Positions 53,301 through 63,928 of a stretch of 64,000 nucleotides of DNA are shown piece after piece. This DNA comes from Eunapius fragilis (lineage: Eukaryota; Porifera; Demospongiae; Spongillida; Spongillidae), in contig OY811981.1 of NCBI GenBank assembly GCA_963681505.1, positions 3,436,675 through 3,500,674 of the forward strand. Reading direction: 5' to 3'. The notes under the pieces are model-generated. The model was given only the letters and a program-made list of their open reading frames with translations. It was not told where the DNA came from and searched no databases. The translations under genes were made by a program, and so were the position numbers. Each line of letters begins with the position of its first letter. Within the stretch, counting starts at the first letter, position 1.

Positions 53301-53778
53301 TGGAAAAGCAAATGCCCTTTGTGATAAATACAAGCGGGCATTTGCACTTTTTTCTCAGTGCCACATACTCTATAATAAGAATTTGGTATCTAAAGAAGAA
53401 AAGACAGCACTCAGTACGTGAACTGTACTTCAAACCTTCTTTTTGACATATTTCATTGCATGTAATGCTGTAAAAGAATTCTTTAGCTATTTCGACAGTG
53501 CTTTCCCTGGAACAAATTGGACAATTAAAATGCATATACTGGAAATACACATCATTGAGTGGATGAGTACATCCAACGCTGGATTTGGGCTAATGGGAGA
53601 ACAAGGCACTGAAGCAATACATGCCCATTTCAACAAGCTGTATAGGACCTACGGCTGTATGGCAAACAAAGTGCAGAGGCTGAAATGAATTATGCAAGAA
53701 CATCATTTGAGTGTGCGTCCAACTCTCAATGCCCTGAAGCCTGAAATAAGAACGAGAAAAAGAAAACGCAAAGACTAG
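50346..53778 (+). pseudogene. RAG1-N-terminus-like zinc modules plus RING, fused to a transposase-like body (decayed, about 11 exons)
   Basis: Exons by phase: 50346-50647, 50736-51284, 51341-51627, 51680-51886, about 51939-52184, 52246-52322, 52379-52578, 52633-52955, 53008-53172, 53233-53413, 53477-53778, all GT-AG. The N-terminus has LCRVCGHRLL ... CFEIDISND ... CPSTCK, ordered like the RAG1 amino-terminal zinc region. Exon 2 has a RING-like CPVCKGML ... CAKCVVDAI ... CPCC and then LCETCNRDVRAGDYDSHEC, like the RAG1 RING plus adjacent finger. The body has HYGVIPETEIWVKLGGDKGG, FLSGDYEFLCALYGHSGASG, KQPCLWC, VCLPGLHIS, YHGGAFIGNHVHK and GLMGEQGTEAIHAHFNKLYR, the last resembling the Glu-bearing end of an RNase H-fold transposase. 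Breaks: frameshifts near 50580 and 52670, stops TAG 51201, TGA 51569, TGA 53686. No TIRs found. Confidence 0.6.
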
Positions 53779-53780
53779 CC

Positions 53781-54020
53781 TTAAATTGTTAAGATACTCA
53801 TAGCATTGATTTCATTTAACAACATCGGATGCTTACGATACGGATAGTACATGCACTGAATATTCATCCGTGAATCAACAAGACCACGCTCCACCATGTT
53901 AAAATAACTGCCATATTCAGAGCCTTGGTACGTCTCACAGAAAATATGTCTAGTAACAGAGATAGCCAGAATACGTAGAGACAGCACTCTTGTATACACT
54001 GATATCATTTTATAGACCAC
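53781..54020 (-). other. Unassigned minus-strand open frame
   Basis: An open frame of about 79 codons on the minus strand (for example RHIFCETYQGSEYGSYFNM) between two transposase relics. Protein-like composition, no family recognised; it could be an exon of an unrelated gene or chance. Confidence 0.2.
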
Positions 54021-54143
54021 TTGTCAGGCAAAAAAAAGAAAAAGTTATTTCGAAGATGATGACTCCAAATGGAGCACTGCTCAATATCATGGCGTACGTT
54101 AACATAAACAACATAACGTTGGTATGTATGTAGTCCTCCAAGG

Positions 54144-56170
54144 ATGCCTAATCCATATGTTCAACTGTATTTACCTTTCCTTGAACGGATTGCACAAGAT
54201 AACCCACATTCCACAGGTGCTATAATGAGGCCCCACTTAATCGCTCTACCGCCAAATATGGGGCGAGACCTAATGTCCACTTTTTTCAATGAAAAGAAAC
54301 CCCCCTTGGCGAAGCGGACAAGTTCATCCATCCTTTCTTTTTTCACACAAACTCGCGATCGAGCAACAACATCGGATCAGCTAAATGAGTTACATCAACC
54401 ACAGGTACAGGCATGCACAATTGACTAAAATACGGTGTCTCTTTACCTTTTCAGACTATAACAATTTCATTTTAAAAATACTATACTAGTTGGGCTCTGC
54501 AGTTGAGGCGAACCAGGGTCCAAGTCATGCAACTAGCCTCGAATCCCTCGATGACAGCATTGGTCCTCCATTAGAAAAGCAATTTCAGTGTCTACTCCAC
54601 ATTCGATGATGTAGCAAGTCTTGAGGGGTCTAGAAATATCAGCGACGAAGGCAAATATCACTTGCTTGTCAACCACTTCAAGCCAGATGCTGATTACACT
54701 TTTCCAAGTGTTCTAATGGACGTTCCTTTCATCATAAGTGGCTCCAAAAATATCCTATCATGGGTATGATCCAGGAGTTCTCGTCAATCATCCTATAACC
54801 AATTTTTAAAAAGCATTGGAGGTATTCAGAAATCATGCAAACATGGGTCATCACAAAGACGCTGTAGTTAGAGCTGAGGGGTTCCTTAACACGATGATGT
54901 ACAAACAGCCAGACATTCGTCACACTCTGAATGAGGCAATGGATGAGAGAATCAAGAAGAATCGACTGAAGCTAACTTCAATCTTTGAAACGGTACTGTT
55001 TTGTGGCAGAAACAACATTGCTCTGCATGGCCACAGGGACAACGCTACTGACGTAGAAAAGGATACCTACACTTCTGAAAACCCATCCCATGGGAATTTC
55101 AGAGCTCTATTGCAGTTTAGAGTGCAAGCTGGAGACACCATCCTTGCTGATCACATAGCCACAGCTGCTCGGAATGCTACATACACATCACCTGGCATTC
55201 AAAATAAGATTATAGAAGTCCTTGGGGACCAGATCAGGCTACAGATAATCACTGAAGTAAAATTTGCTCAGTGGTATTCTGTAATAGCAGATGAAGTAAC
55301 TGATGCTGCGAACAAGGAACAACTGAGCCTGGTCTTGAGATATGTAGATCCTGAAAGTGATTATGTTAGGGAAGACCTAGTACGTTTCTTTGAGTGTGAC
55401 ACTGGGATCACTGGTTGTGATCTGGCTGGCAAAATCACAAGCTCCCTTGTAGCCTATGGTTTGGATCCTACCAACATCAGAGGTCAGGCTTATGATGGAG
55501 CAGGTAACATGGCAGGCTCAGTTAATGGTGCAGCAGCTCTGATTACAGCACAGTACCCACTTGCACTATATCTTCACTGCACCTCACACTGTCTTAACTT
55601 AGCTGTGGTGAATTCTGTGCAGGTAACCAGTGTTCGAAATATGATGGGTGTTGTGGGCAGAGTGTATCAATTCTTTGATGCTCACCCTAAGCGACAACGT
55701 GCTTTAGAAGAAGCAATAATGACGACCCAACCAGATTCAGCTGTACTTAACGTGAAAGATCTTTGTCGTACTAGATGGGTTCAGCAAATTGATTCATTAC
55801 AAGTATTTACGTATCTCCACCCATCAACTGTAACTTGCACGGAAAGAATCTGTGATGATGGTGCAAGGTTATGGTCAACCGACTCACTCACTGATGCTAG
55901 GGGTCTTCAGTTAGCCATCACAACTACAGATTTTATCAGTGGTTTAGTGATAACGAACTCATGCCTAAAGTACTTGCAAGCCTGACATAAAATTTGCAAG
56001 CTGAGACCAAAGATATCGTTGCTGCAGTAAAGGAGATAGATAGCATAATATCTACACTCCAAGATGTCAGAGTTAATATCAGTACCTACCATGCAAGCTG
56101 GTACAGTGTAGTAGAAAAAATGTGTTCAGATGTGAGCACAGAACCATCTACACCGAGAAGGTGTGGATGA
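54144..56170 (+). pseudogene. hAT-superfamily transposase, decayed
   Basis: First exon 54144-54404 (MPNPYVQLYLPFLERIAQ..., SILSFFTQTRDR, donor CCACAG|GTACAG). The body has KYHLLVNHFKPDADYTFP (about 54650-54700). A 389-codon open stretch (54816-55985) follows with VIADEVTDAANKEQLSLVLR, CRG-like IRGQAYDGAGNMAGSVNGAA, LHCTSHCLNLAVV and LCRTRWVQQID, all hallmarks of hAT transposases of the THAP12/ZMYM-like group. The first two catalytic Asp positions are present. The segment that normally holds the TTF-type zinc finger, between the Pro-rich motif and EVFRNHANMGHH, is missing. After 55985 the frame breaks (DIVAAVKEIDSIISTLQDVR is still readable) and the C-terminal dimerisation region with the third catalytic residue is absent. 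Non-functional. Confidence 0.8.
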
Positions 56171-56279
56171 CGACAGATCCAGGTGTTGCAGCTACCCAAA
56201 TACATGTATCTCTGATTATCTCAAACCCTTTAAAACGGAGACTCAGAGCATTATCCTGAGCCAAGACCTCGACATATAA

Positions 56280-57153
56280 GATCTACTTTTGAGGGATGAA
56301 GACTATTTTTGTAAACTTGGCATTACATCTGGCGAGGCAAGACGACTTGTCGTAGAGGCAAACCAATCTCCAATTTTCGAGCGTCTAAGCAAGTTTCTCC
56401 AACATGAGGACAAACGACTCTTCATAGTTGTCAACGAATTTCAAGATGTTTAAAATAAAGAGTTTAAGGAAGTCGGGTGTACTATCATCCGCGACGTGCA
56501 CGCGATTGGCGAAAATGCAATTGGCCGAATCCACTGCATCATCAGCGGCAGTAGTACTCACTTGCGTCAACTGGCCTTTGCCAAGCTGCCAATGCAATTT
56601 AGCTCAGTATCCTAACTATCATGGTATTGACCTCAACAGCACTAAGTATCAAGCTTGCTGGATCTACCCTTTTCTTGATGTGGACTCATTTAAAAGTCTG
56701 TACAAGCGTTTGAAGAATTTGAAAATAATTATGAACTTACAGAGGAGGAAACAGCTACTCTTTATGATCTGTTCAATAAAACAGGTGGCTCTCCTGGATG
56801 CCTCTTCGAGTCAGTGATGGGCAGGAATGTCTCAACTTATCACATTTCAGCCAAATCTGTGGTATTCAACCCACTTGATGAGAGCAAAAGTGCTTCTAGC
56901 TATTTACAAGGCACTTCCGCGGATTGCAGACACCTCCAATAATCTGGCCATTGCTGCCAGTACAACATTCTTGATTCCAATACATATCTCACAAGAACTC
57001 ATCTCTCAAGTAGAGAATATTTTGTATGACATGTCTGATGCAGGGCTCATTCGATATATCACCTCTGATCCAGGTGTGAAAATGATTGGGTTTGGTGGTC
57101 CACTGGTGTTTTATGCAACAGCAATACAGGGTAGGCAGACTATAACCACCTAA
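56280..57153 (+). pseudogene. P-loop NTPase-like protein, decayed
   Basis: Readable in pieces: ITSGEARRLVVEANQSPIFE and KRLFIVVNEFQDV (56280-56452), then after an in-frame TAA, KEVGCTIIRDVHAIGENAIG and IHCIISGSSTHLRQLAF, then YELTEEETATLYDLFNKTGG in another frame, and LISQVENILYDMSDAGLIRY (56827-57153). A hydrophobic strand ending FIVVNEFQ followed about 30 residues later by IISGSS is the Walker B/sensor-1 layout of archaeal-ATPase/STAND-type NTPases (usually DE; here NE). No Walker A piece remains, as the left end abuts the hAT relic. Several frameshifts. Family not certain. Confidence 0.45.
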
Positions 57154-57189
57154 GAGGCAGCTGCTCTGTGTTCTCCATGTGGCCAAGTA

Positions 57190-57747
57190 ATGGCACCCCT
57201 TGCTGAGAATGTAGCATGCAGACTCTTAGCTCATGCCTTCCAAAAAATCAATAAATTAGACCATCTAGTGACGTACTCAAGCATACCACTAAATCTGTAC
57301 AAGGAAAGTGTTGAAGCTCCTGTATCTTTTGCAAATTATGTGATGTACAAAGAACTTATGAATGGAAAAGATACGTTTGGTGCAGATTCCACTGTCCTTG
57401 TGCTCAGTAATGAAGAGGGTAAGAATATAGCTTATCGTATTCAAGTGATGCTTGGATCCAGTAATATTATGACTGAAGCTGAAAAGAAAAAGGCTACTGG
57501 AAAAAAAGTCATGACACTGCAGAGAGCATTGCAAATAAATTCATCAATCGACTGGACTCAGCAGTGGATGCTTATGAACATAGTAAGATTCCCTTATCAG
57601 GTTGCAACCATTTTTTTGCCACCACAAGGGACATTACACCTGATGCACTGAGCCACCTTAATATACGCATTTTGGACAAGAAATATCTTTGTGAGCACAT
57701 GTGGCCTCCAGAAGTTCAGGAGCTAGGGCCTCCCTATTCCAAATCCT
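57190..57747 (+). pseudogene. C-terminal part of the NTPase-like protein (possible nuclease-like domain)
   Basis: Open from 57190 (ATG at 57190-57192) with SFANYVMYKELMNGKDTFGA, DSTVLVLSNEEGKNIAYRIQ and KVMTLQRALQINSSID. It then continues after a frame change near 57560 with DAYEHSKIPLSGCNHFFATT and LDKKYLCEHMWPPEVQELGP to a stop at 57747-57749. The D...(15-17)...IQV pattern hints at a PD-(D/E)xK nuclease core in which the Lys is replaced, but this is weak. Follows the NTPase piece directly, so probably one former gene. Confidence 0.35.
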
Positions 57748-58476
57748 AGATCATCTCTGTCATCGTGCATGCATGAGTGTTTTGAATGATTCTCATAATT
57801 ATACATGTACATGCTGATGTATATATGTACACATACTGTTTATCTTTGGTTTAGATATGATTGCCTTGCTAGCAATAAACATATAAATCATTTCATTGTG
57901 ATGTTGGGGAGGGTCCACTACACAAGAAAAGGGGGTATGTATGTGTACATGCGTACGTAATAGGCGTATGTATTGATGACACACACGCACACATTAATAT
58001 CAGTTTTTCTAAATCAATCAAGCCTCATGTGCGGGGGGGGAGGGGGCATCAAGATGTAATAGCCTCCTGGTCAGGTGTCTTCTTGAGGCCAGCACGTATT
58101 CTTTTTAAAAAATCATTTTGATGCGGACTATGCCCTATTTCTTCAAAGTTAGAACTATGTTAGGTTACAGTTCACACTTACAGTAACTATAAATTTTAAC
58201 CACTAATGTTGAATACTATGCCATAGCTCTACACCTTGTCCTTGTTCATTCACATGAGCTGCTTTATTTCCTAGGACCAGAAGTACTTATAAGTAGCCAT
58301 GATATGTGCATGTGGTAGCCAATCTTTATGGCTTCACATAACCAGTCTCTAATCTCTAAAAATGATAAGTTTAAAAGAAGCCCACATAGCACGTGACATA
58401 ATAAATTCACACTCTTTCATGCCACACACACACACACACACAACACACACATAAACAAAATACACATGCATATATG
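57748..58476. other. Intergenic
   Basis: AT-rich spacer with a G-run near 58032 and a short CA tract at 58423-58450. Ends with the ATATG target duplication of retrotransposon 3 (58472-58476). No gene. Confidence 0.7.
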
Positions 58477-58624
58477 TGTGATAACTGATATATAATATAT
58501 ACTGTACTTTGCAATGCGCATGCGCATGCCTTTTATTTTAGTGTATGTTCGTTGAGAATTGAAATTAAATTTTGGGTATTCGAGATACCACATAACTGGC
58601 GACAAGGGTATTCTGGTTCAAAAG

Positions 58625-58858
58625 ATGGCACTCTTTGGTGCGGTTGGTGAATTTATGGAAGGGGAGGAAGATTGGGCACAATACGTCGAAAGAATAGGGC
58701 ACTTCTTCGGAGCTAATGGTATGAGTGACACGAGTAAGAAGCGCTCAGTTCTTCTCTCCTCCATAGGGTCTAAAGCGTACCAGACGCTGGCTAATCTTGT
58801 TGCACCAGAAACACCGGGAGCAAAGTCGTACGAAGAACTGGTAAAAATTTCATCTTAA
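58625..58858 (+). pseudogene. gag: Retrotransposon 3 gag, N-terminal remnant
   Basis: ATG at 58625 opens 77 codons with MALFGAVGEFMEGEEDWAQY, VERIGHFFGANG and YQTLANLVAPETPG, the start of a gypsy-type capsid. It stops at TAA 58856-58858; the rest of capsid and any zinc knuckle are missing up to the protease at about 58970. Confidence 0.75.
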
Positions 58859-58970
58859 AATGATTATTAAAATAAGATGTCGCGGCGAGGAGTACAGGTT
58901 GTGCAAGAGGAGTTGGCATACCTAGAGGAGGAACGAAACAGTACTAACACACTCCAACAATTGCGTATTA

Positions 58971-61181
58971 TTGTGCAAAATCAATAATGAACCCATTCAA
59001 TTGCAGGTGTATATCGATGGAGTACTGGTCACAATGGAGCTAGACACAGGAGCTGCTGTATCTATTGTTTCAGAAGCAACTTTTCGGCGCCTCTGGTCAG
59101 GAAGGGTCTTAGAGAGGTCAGGGATTCGATTGTGCACTTATTCTGGTGAGTCTTTATGAGTGATTGGGACATGGGAAGCAGAAGTGAGGTACAAGGGCCA
59201 AATAGATAAGCTGCCAGTAATTGTGTTTGAGGGAGCAGGACCGTCACTTTTGTGTAGAGATTGGCTACAGCGCTTTAGGATTGATTGGAAGTCTGTGTTG
59301 GTTATACAGAATGATGCTTCATTACAAAAGGTATTGAAGAAGTATGAAATGGTGTTTAATGAAGGGCTAGGTACAATGTAAGGCAATGAAGCAAAATTAA
59401 AGAAAATGCAGTACCTAAATTTTGCAAAGCACGACCGGTACCATATGCCATTAAAGAAAAGATTGAGGAAGAACTAAATAAACAAGTTCAAGAGGGTATA
59501 TTACAACCAGTTGAACTGACTGAATGGGCAGCACCAATAGTCCCTGTGGTTAAGCCTGATCAATCTATTAGAATATGTGGTGACTTCCGGCTAACTGTAA
59601 ACCAGGCTTTAGAGACTGATAGGTATCCACTGCCAAAAATTGAAGATATATTAGCTTCATTGGCATGGGGGGAAAAGTTTACCAAGTTAGATTTGAGTAA
59701 AGCATATCTGCAGATTCCAATTGATGAGGCATCCAGAAAATGTGTGGTAATTAATACACATAAAGAGTTATACCAATATACCAGGATGCCATTTGGAGTA
59801 TCGTCAGCTCTTAGTATATTTCAGAGGATTATGGAGAGTCTATTGCAGGGGATCCCAAAGGTGATCGTGTATATCGATGACATCTTAATAACTGGCGGTA
59901 CTGACAAAGAACATCAGGAGATACAGGAAAAAGTTCTGCCTAAATTAAAAGAAGCTGGAATTCACCTCAAAAGAGATAAATGCTTCTTTTTGCAGGAGTC
60001 AGTTGTGTATTTGGGATACAAAATTGATAAAAATGGTATTCATCCTTTGACAGAAAAGGTTGAGGCAGTAAAGAATGCACCAGAGCCTACAGAATATGAC
60101 AGAGTTAAAATCTTATTTGGGCCTCCTGACATACTACTCTCGGTTTCTTCCACGTATGGCAACTGTGCTGGCACCGTTATACAGGCTGTTGCAGTCAAAG
60201 ATCCCATGAAAATGGACACAGAAGGAGAAAATGTCCTTTGAGAACTCAAAGAATTTGTTATTGTCTTCCAAGGTACTTTGTACATTATGACCCAATAAGG
60301 AATTGATTTTGGCATGTGATGCTTCATCTTATGGTGCTGGGGCTGTACTGTCCCATAAAATGTCAGATGGTACAGAACGATCCATTGCATTTGCTTCTCG
60401 TACACTATCTAATGCAGAAAAAAACTATTCACAACTTGAAAAGGAGGGGCTTGCCTGCATATTTGGGGTAAAGCAGTTTCATCTTTATTTATATGGAAGA
60501 GATTTTACACTTGTAACTGATCACAAACCATTGTTGCAGCTATTTTACCCCCAAAGGGGTATCCCCATGCAGGTGTCAGGGAGAATTCTAAGGTGGATTA
60601 TGACCCTAGCAGTGTACAAGTACAAGTTGTTTTTCAGAAAATCTGAAGAGCATAGTAATGCAGATGCATTGAGCCGGTTACCAGTGGACGGGAAGCAAAT
60701 TGAAGAGGAAGAAGAGACATCCTCAGAATTGGTCCTACTTGTTGAAAGTCTGAAGGACTCTCCTGTAGACTGTTCACAAGTGAAACATTGGACTAAGAGA
60801 GATCCAATCTTGTCTCAAGTGTTGCAGTATGTATTGGCAGGGTGGCCACAACATCTGCCCTCAGATGCACCACAGACGCTGTTTCCATTTTGGCAGCGCC
60901 AATTGGAGCTATCTACTCATGACGGTTGTATCCTTTGGGGAAATTGGGTGGTTGTTCCAGAAAAGGGAAGAAACTATGTATTGCAGGAGTTGCATGGGGG
61001 TCATCCGGGAATATCCCGAATGAAAACCTTGAATGAAGATGTGGGTGACAGGCTTGAGATCGAGGAAGAAATAGAACAAGAAGCACGCCCAACAGTGATA
61101 GTACAACTTGCAGTGGACCAAAGACGATATCCCAGCAGGGACAGAGGGCAGACCGAGCACTACCAAGCCGGGTTTTCTTAA
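58971..61181 (+). pseudogene. pol: Retrotransposon 3 pol (protease, RT, RNase H; integrase core deleted)
   Basis: Protease with MELDTGAAVSIVSEATF (about 59034-59085). RT (about 59400-60110) with YTRMPFGVSSA and VYIDDILITGG, open for 231 codons from 59546. RNase H with ILACDASSYGAGAVLSHK (60303 on), VTDHKPLLQLF and HSNADALSRLP. Integrase zinc region start LHGGHPGISRMKTLN (about 60990-61035), after which the sequence jumps to the element's acidic C-terminal tail with RRYPSRDRG. The DDE core is absent. Breaks: stop after the protease (59157-59159), stop near 59380 and a frame change near 60100. RT and RNase H are the best preserved in the window. Confidence 0.88.
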
Positions 61182-61298
61182 GGAAGAAGAAGTGTGTATA
61201 ATATATACTGTACTTTGCAATGCGCATGCGCATGCCTTTTATTTAAGTGTATGTTCGTTGAGAATTGACATTAAATTTTGGGTATTCGAGATACCACA

Positions 61299-61854
61299 AT
61301 ATGTATATGTCCTGGCATCGCACAAACCTTTGTTTTTCATGTGCCTTCCAGGCTCACTCAATCTCTCATCTGCATGTAGTGCCAGCTTTGATTCTGCCAT
61401 GTTCTGCTGGCAGCAAAGGGTTCAGCACATGATAAATCTATTGTTTAAACATTTAAATGGTTGTCCATATTCTGTTATGTAGTGTATATCATACAGACAC
61501 ACAGATATGCATATTAATATGAACTACTTTACAAGCATGCTTCTTGTACATGTAGATTGCACAGACTCACTCACTGTGATGAAGGTAGTTTCCTTGAAGG
61601 AATGCAGGTACATGTACATTGTATGTCACAACTGCATGGCTTCCAAGCATAACATCAGTTCTGCTTCTTGGACAAGGGTGTAACTCCTGCATGGTCCTCA
61701 GTTCCTTGAGCAAAGACCAGACACCCACTGACATCACTAGGCCTAAGCACACCTGCACAAACACAAACAATATTTATAATACTTTATTATTTTTAAATAA
61801 CATGAATATACAGAAACAACACTGATTAAATACAAAGTACAGCTCTACAGTACA
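61299..61854. other. Intergenic
   Basis: Begins with the ATATG target duplication of retrotransposon 3. No gene recognised. Confidence 0.6.
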
Positions 61855-62306
61855 CGAGCTATCCTAGAGAGGATAGCTGTAGCATTAGCCCTGACCAGGT
61901 GGAGATTCAGTCGGCCATTGATCTCATTAAGTACGCTGGACTTTGGCCAACACATGGAGGTGGCAAGTCTAGAGGCTCCAGAGGAGATAATGGCAGTGGC
62001 TTCTTTTCCCCAAGCTCCATATGTTTCAACTACCATAGGGACACATACCCATCCTAGATCTGAGCATTTGGGGTCATTGGCGTGGTGTTTCCTAGACTCA
62101 GTGGCCTGGGCAGCAGCTGTGGCCGACACTCCCGCTTCCAACAAATTAACAGGGTTTAGCAGTGAGGTGATGGACACATCTAATGTTGCTGTTCTGCCCA
62201 AAAACCAGTTAGGAAGAAGTATGTCAGCTGGACGGGTCTTACTGTGGTCTCTACTTAGGTTGTTGCCGACTTCCACCTTAACCCCTATGTGAGCCCGACG
62301 ACATGA
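61845..62306 (-). pseudogene. LINE-type C-terminal domain (restriction-like endonuclease type), exon-like fragment
   Basis: The minus strand is open for about 150 codons of recognisable sequence: RRAHIGVKVEVGNNLSRDHS, KTRPADILLPNWFLGRTATL, DVSITSLLNPVNLLEAGVSA, GWVCVPMVVETYGAWGKEAT, SRLATSMCW and RLNLHLVRANATAILSRI. RPADIL...D.S(I/V)TS is the same pattern as in the fragment at 18.1-18.7 kb and matches the putative endonuclease core. The preceding zinc/RHN part is missing and replaced by AT-rich DNA. The intact frame is unusual for a relic, so co-option as an exon cannot be ruled out. Confidence 0.55.
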
Positions 62307-63877
62307 AAAAAACAATATCATACAAACAAAACACAAAAGGAATGATATATATTTTAAGTCTAAGTCACCTGGAAGCCCAGCTCCATGCATCACTAGAGCC
62401 ACAAAGACAAAGATTAGTTGCCCTAAGGCAAAAGACATCTTGGCTCTAATACTGCCTGTGACATTGCTGCGGGACTTCTTCCACAGGTCAGCAAAACACC
62501 ATCAACAGTCACTACAAATGGTCACTGCCTTCACTTATTTTCCTCATGTGTTATGGTGAAAAAAGAATAGCTTCAATATTAAGGTGTACATTCAATTTGA
62601 CATCTTTGCCAACGACAGGTACATGTATATCTTAAAGTGGGTCTATCACCAAGATCAGCAATGAGAGCTGGGACATTATTCTTGCCATTTGCTTCTCTTA
62701 CAATTGGTTATCAAATAGTTGAGGTCAGGTCTCCAGATTCCATAATGCTGCAATTGCTGTTGGATAACCATACCTCCTGTTCTATCAGTATACAGTTTCA
62801 CTTGACTGGGAACCAAAAACCAGGTATATTTAACAAAATACCATGTGCTAATGCTTCCCAAAATTTAACTGGAGAAAGGTCAAAATGATATAGGCAAAAA
62901 CCATCACTGTCAGCCGAATAGTCTAAGAGGTTTTACCATCAACTGCTTTGTGAATAGCTTGCCTCCTGTTGTCATAAAATTTAAACTTGGTTAATCTCTG
63001 AACGCACCCCAGATAAATCAAAATTAAACACATATGGCCTACAAAGCTACTTGTGTGCCTGAAGGAATAGAAATTCAATGTGTGAATGAACTACAGCAGT
63101 TATAGCAGCACGGCTTACCCACATTACCCCCTGTATTTCATACACTATCACATAGGATAATCAACTAAGGATAGCAGGGGAAGGGAGGGAGATAGAGATA
63201 GATGGACTGCTGGAACAGGGAGAGAGTGTGATGGACAATGATAATTCATCACCACACACACCTCACACTAATACAATTCACATAACACATAAACAAACCA
63301 CACAAAACACGTGTGCTTTGTGTGGTGTGTTTATGTACGCAGTCATGCCTTATAAATCCAACCCCTTCTACTAGTACAAACTACTTAGTACAAACTCAAG
63401 TTCATTTTGAGATGGGAAGCAGGTATTCTTTTTCATACGCTATGCTGCACAGGTGGTTAACAATGAATATGGCTCTACATGGAGACACACACACACATGC
63501 ACACATACACGTACATTCATACATACATACACACACATACACAATGTAGTATGGCCAATCAGTACAGTCAGAGCCTATAAAGTATTGGTTATCATTGAGC
63601 AATATATTTACATGACATACACATCTCAGTTGTTTTTATTACCTGTTGCAGGTTTTGCTTGTTGATGGAGGTGGCAATTCATTGCAGACAATTTGGTGTC
63701 ACGTGTACCTATAACGCTGTGGGAACAAATGTGACCAAAATGGGTCAACTCATGTACAGCAAAACGCGACAGAACAATTACCCTATTCCCCGCCCCCTCC
63801 GTGTGCATTGATTAGAACAAGCTTTAAAACACACACTGCTATATGATTTATGACACATTTCTCAAGGGCGTAGACAA

Positions 63878-63928
<51 letters not shown>

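Larger units (their letters stand above)
58477..61298 (+). mobile_element. Ty3/gypsy LTR retrotransposon 3, compact internal-deletion form
   Basis: The 5' LTR is 58477-58592 (116 bp) and the 3' LTR 61193-61298 (106 bp), both TGTG...ATACCACA. They differ by a 10-bp insertion in the 5' LTR (58481-58490) and few substitutions. A 5-bp duplication ATATG flanks it (58472-58476, 61299-61303). A candidate primer site TGGCGACAAGGG starts 4 nt after the LTR (58597) and partly matches a tRNA-Ser 3' end. Purine tract AAGGAAGAAGAAG lies at 61180-61192. At 2.8 kb it lacks most of gag and the integrase core. Each LTR has TGCGCATGCGCA (58515-58526, 61221-61232). Confidence 0.93.

Noticed and set aside
53781..54143. 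TIRs for the RAG1-like gene
   Set aside because: I compared the flanks at 49.1-50.3 and 53.8-54.1 kb and saw no convincing inverted repeat or target duplication.
62637..62888. 83-codon frame near the right end
   Set aside because: Overlaps an antisense frame of equal length, with no motif and no splice context.
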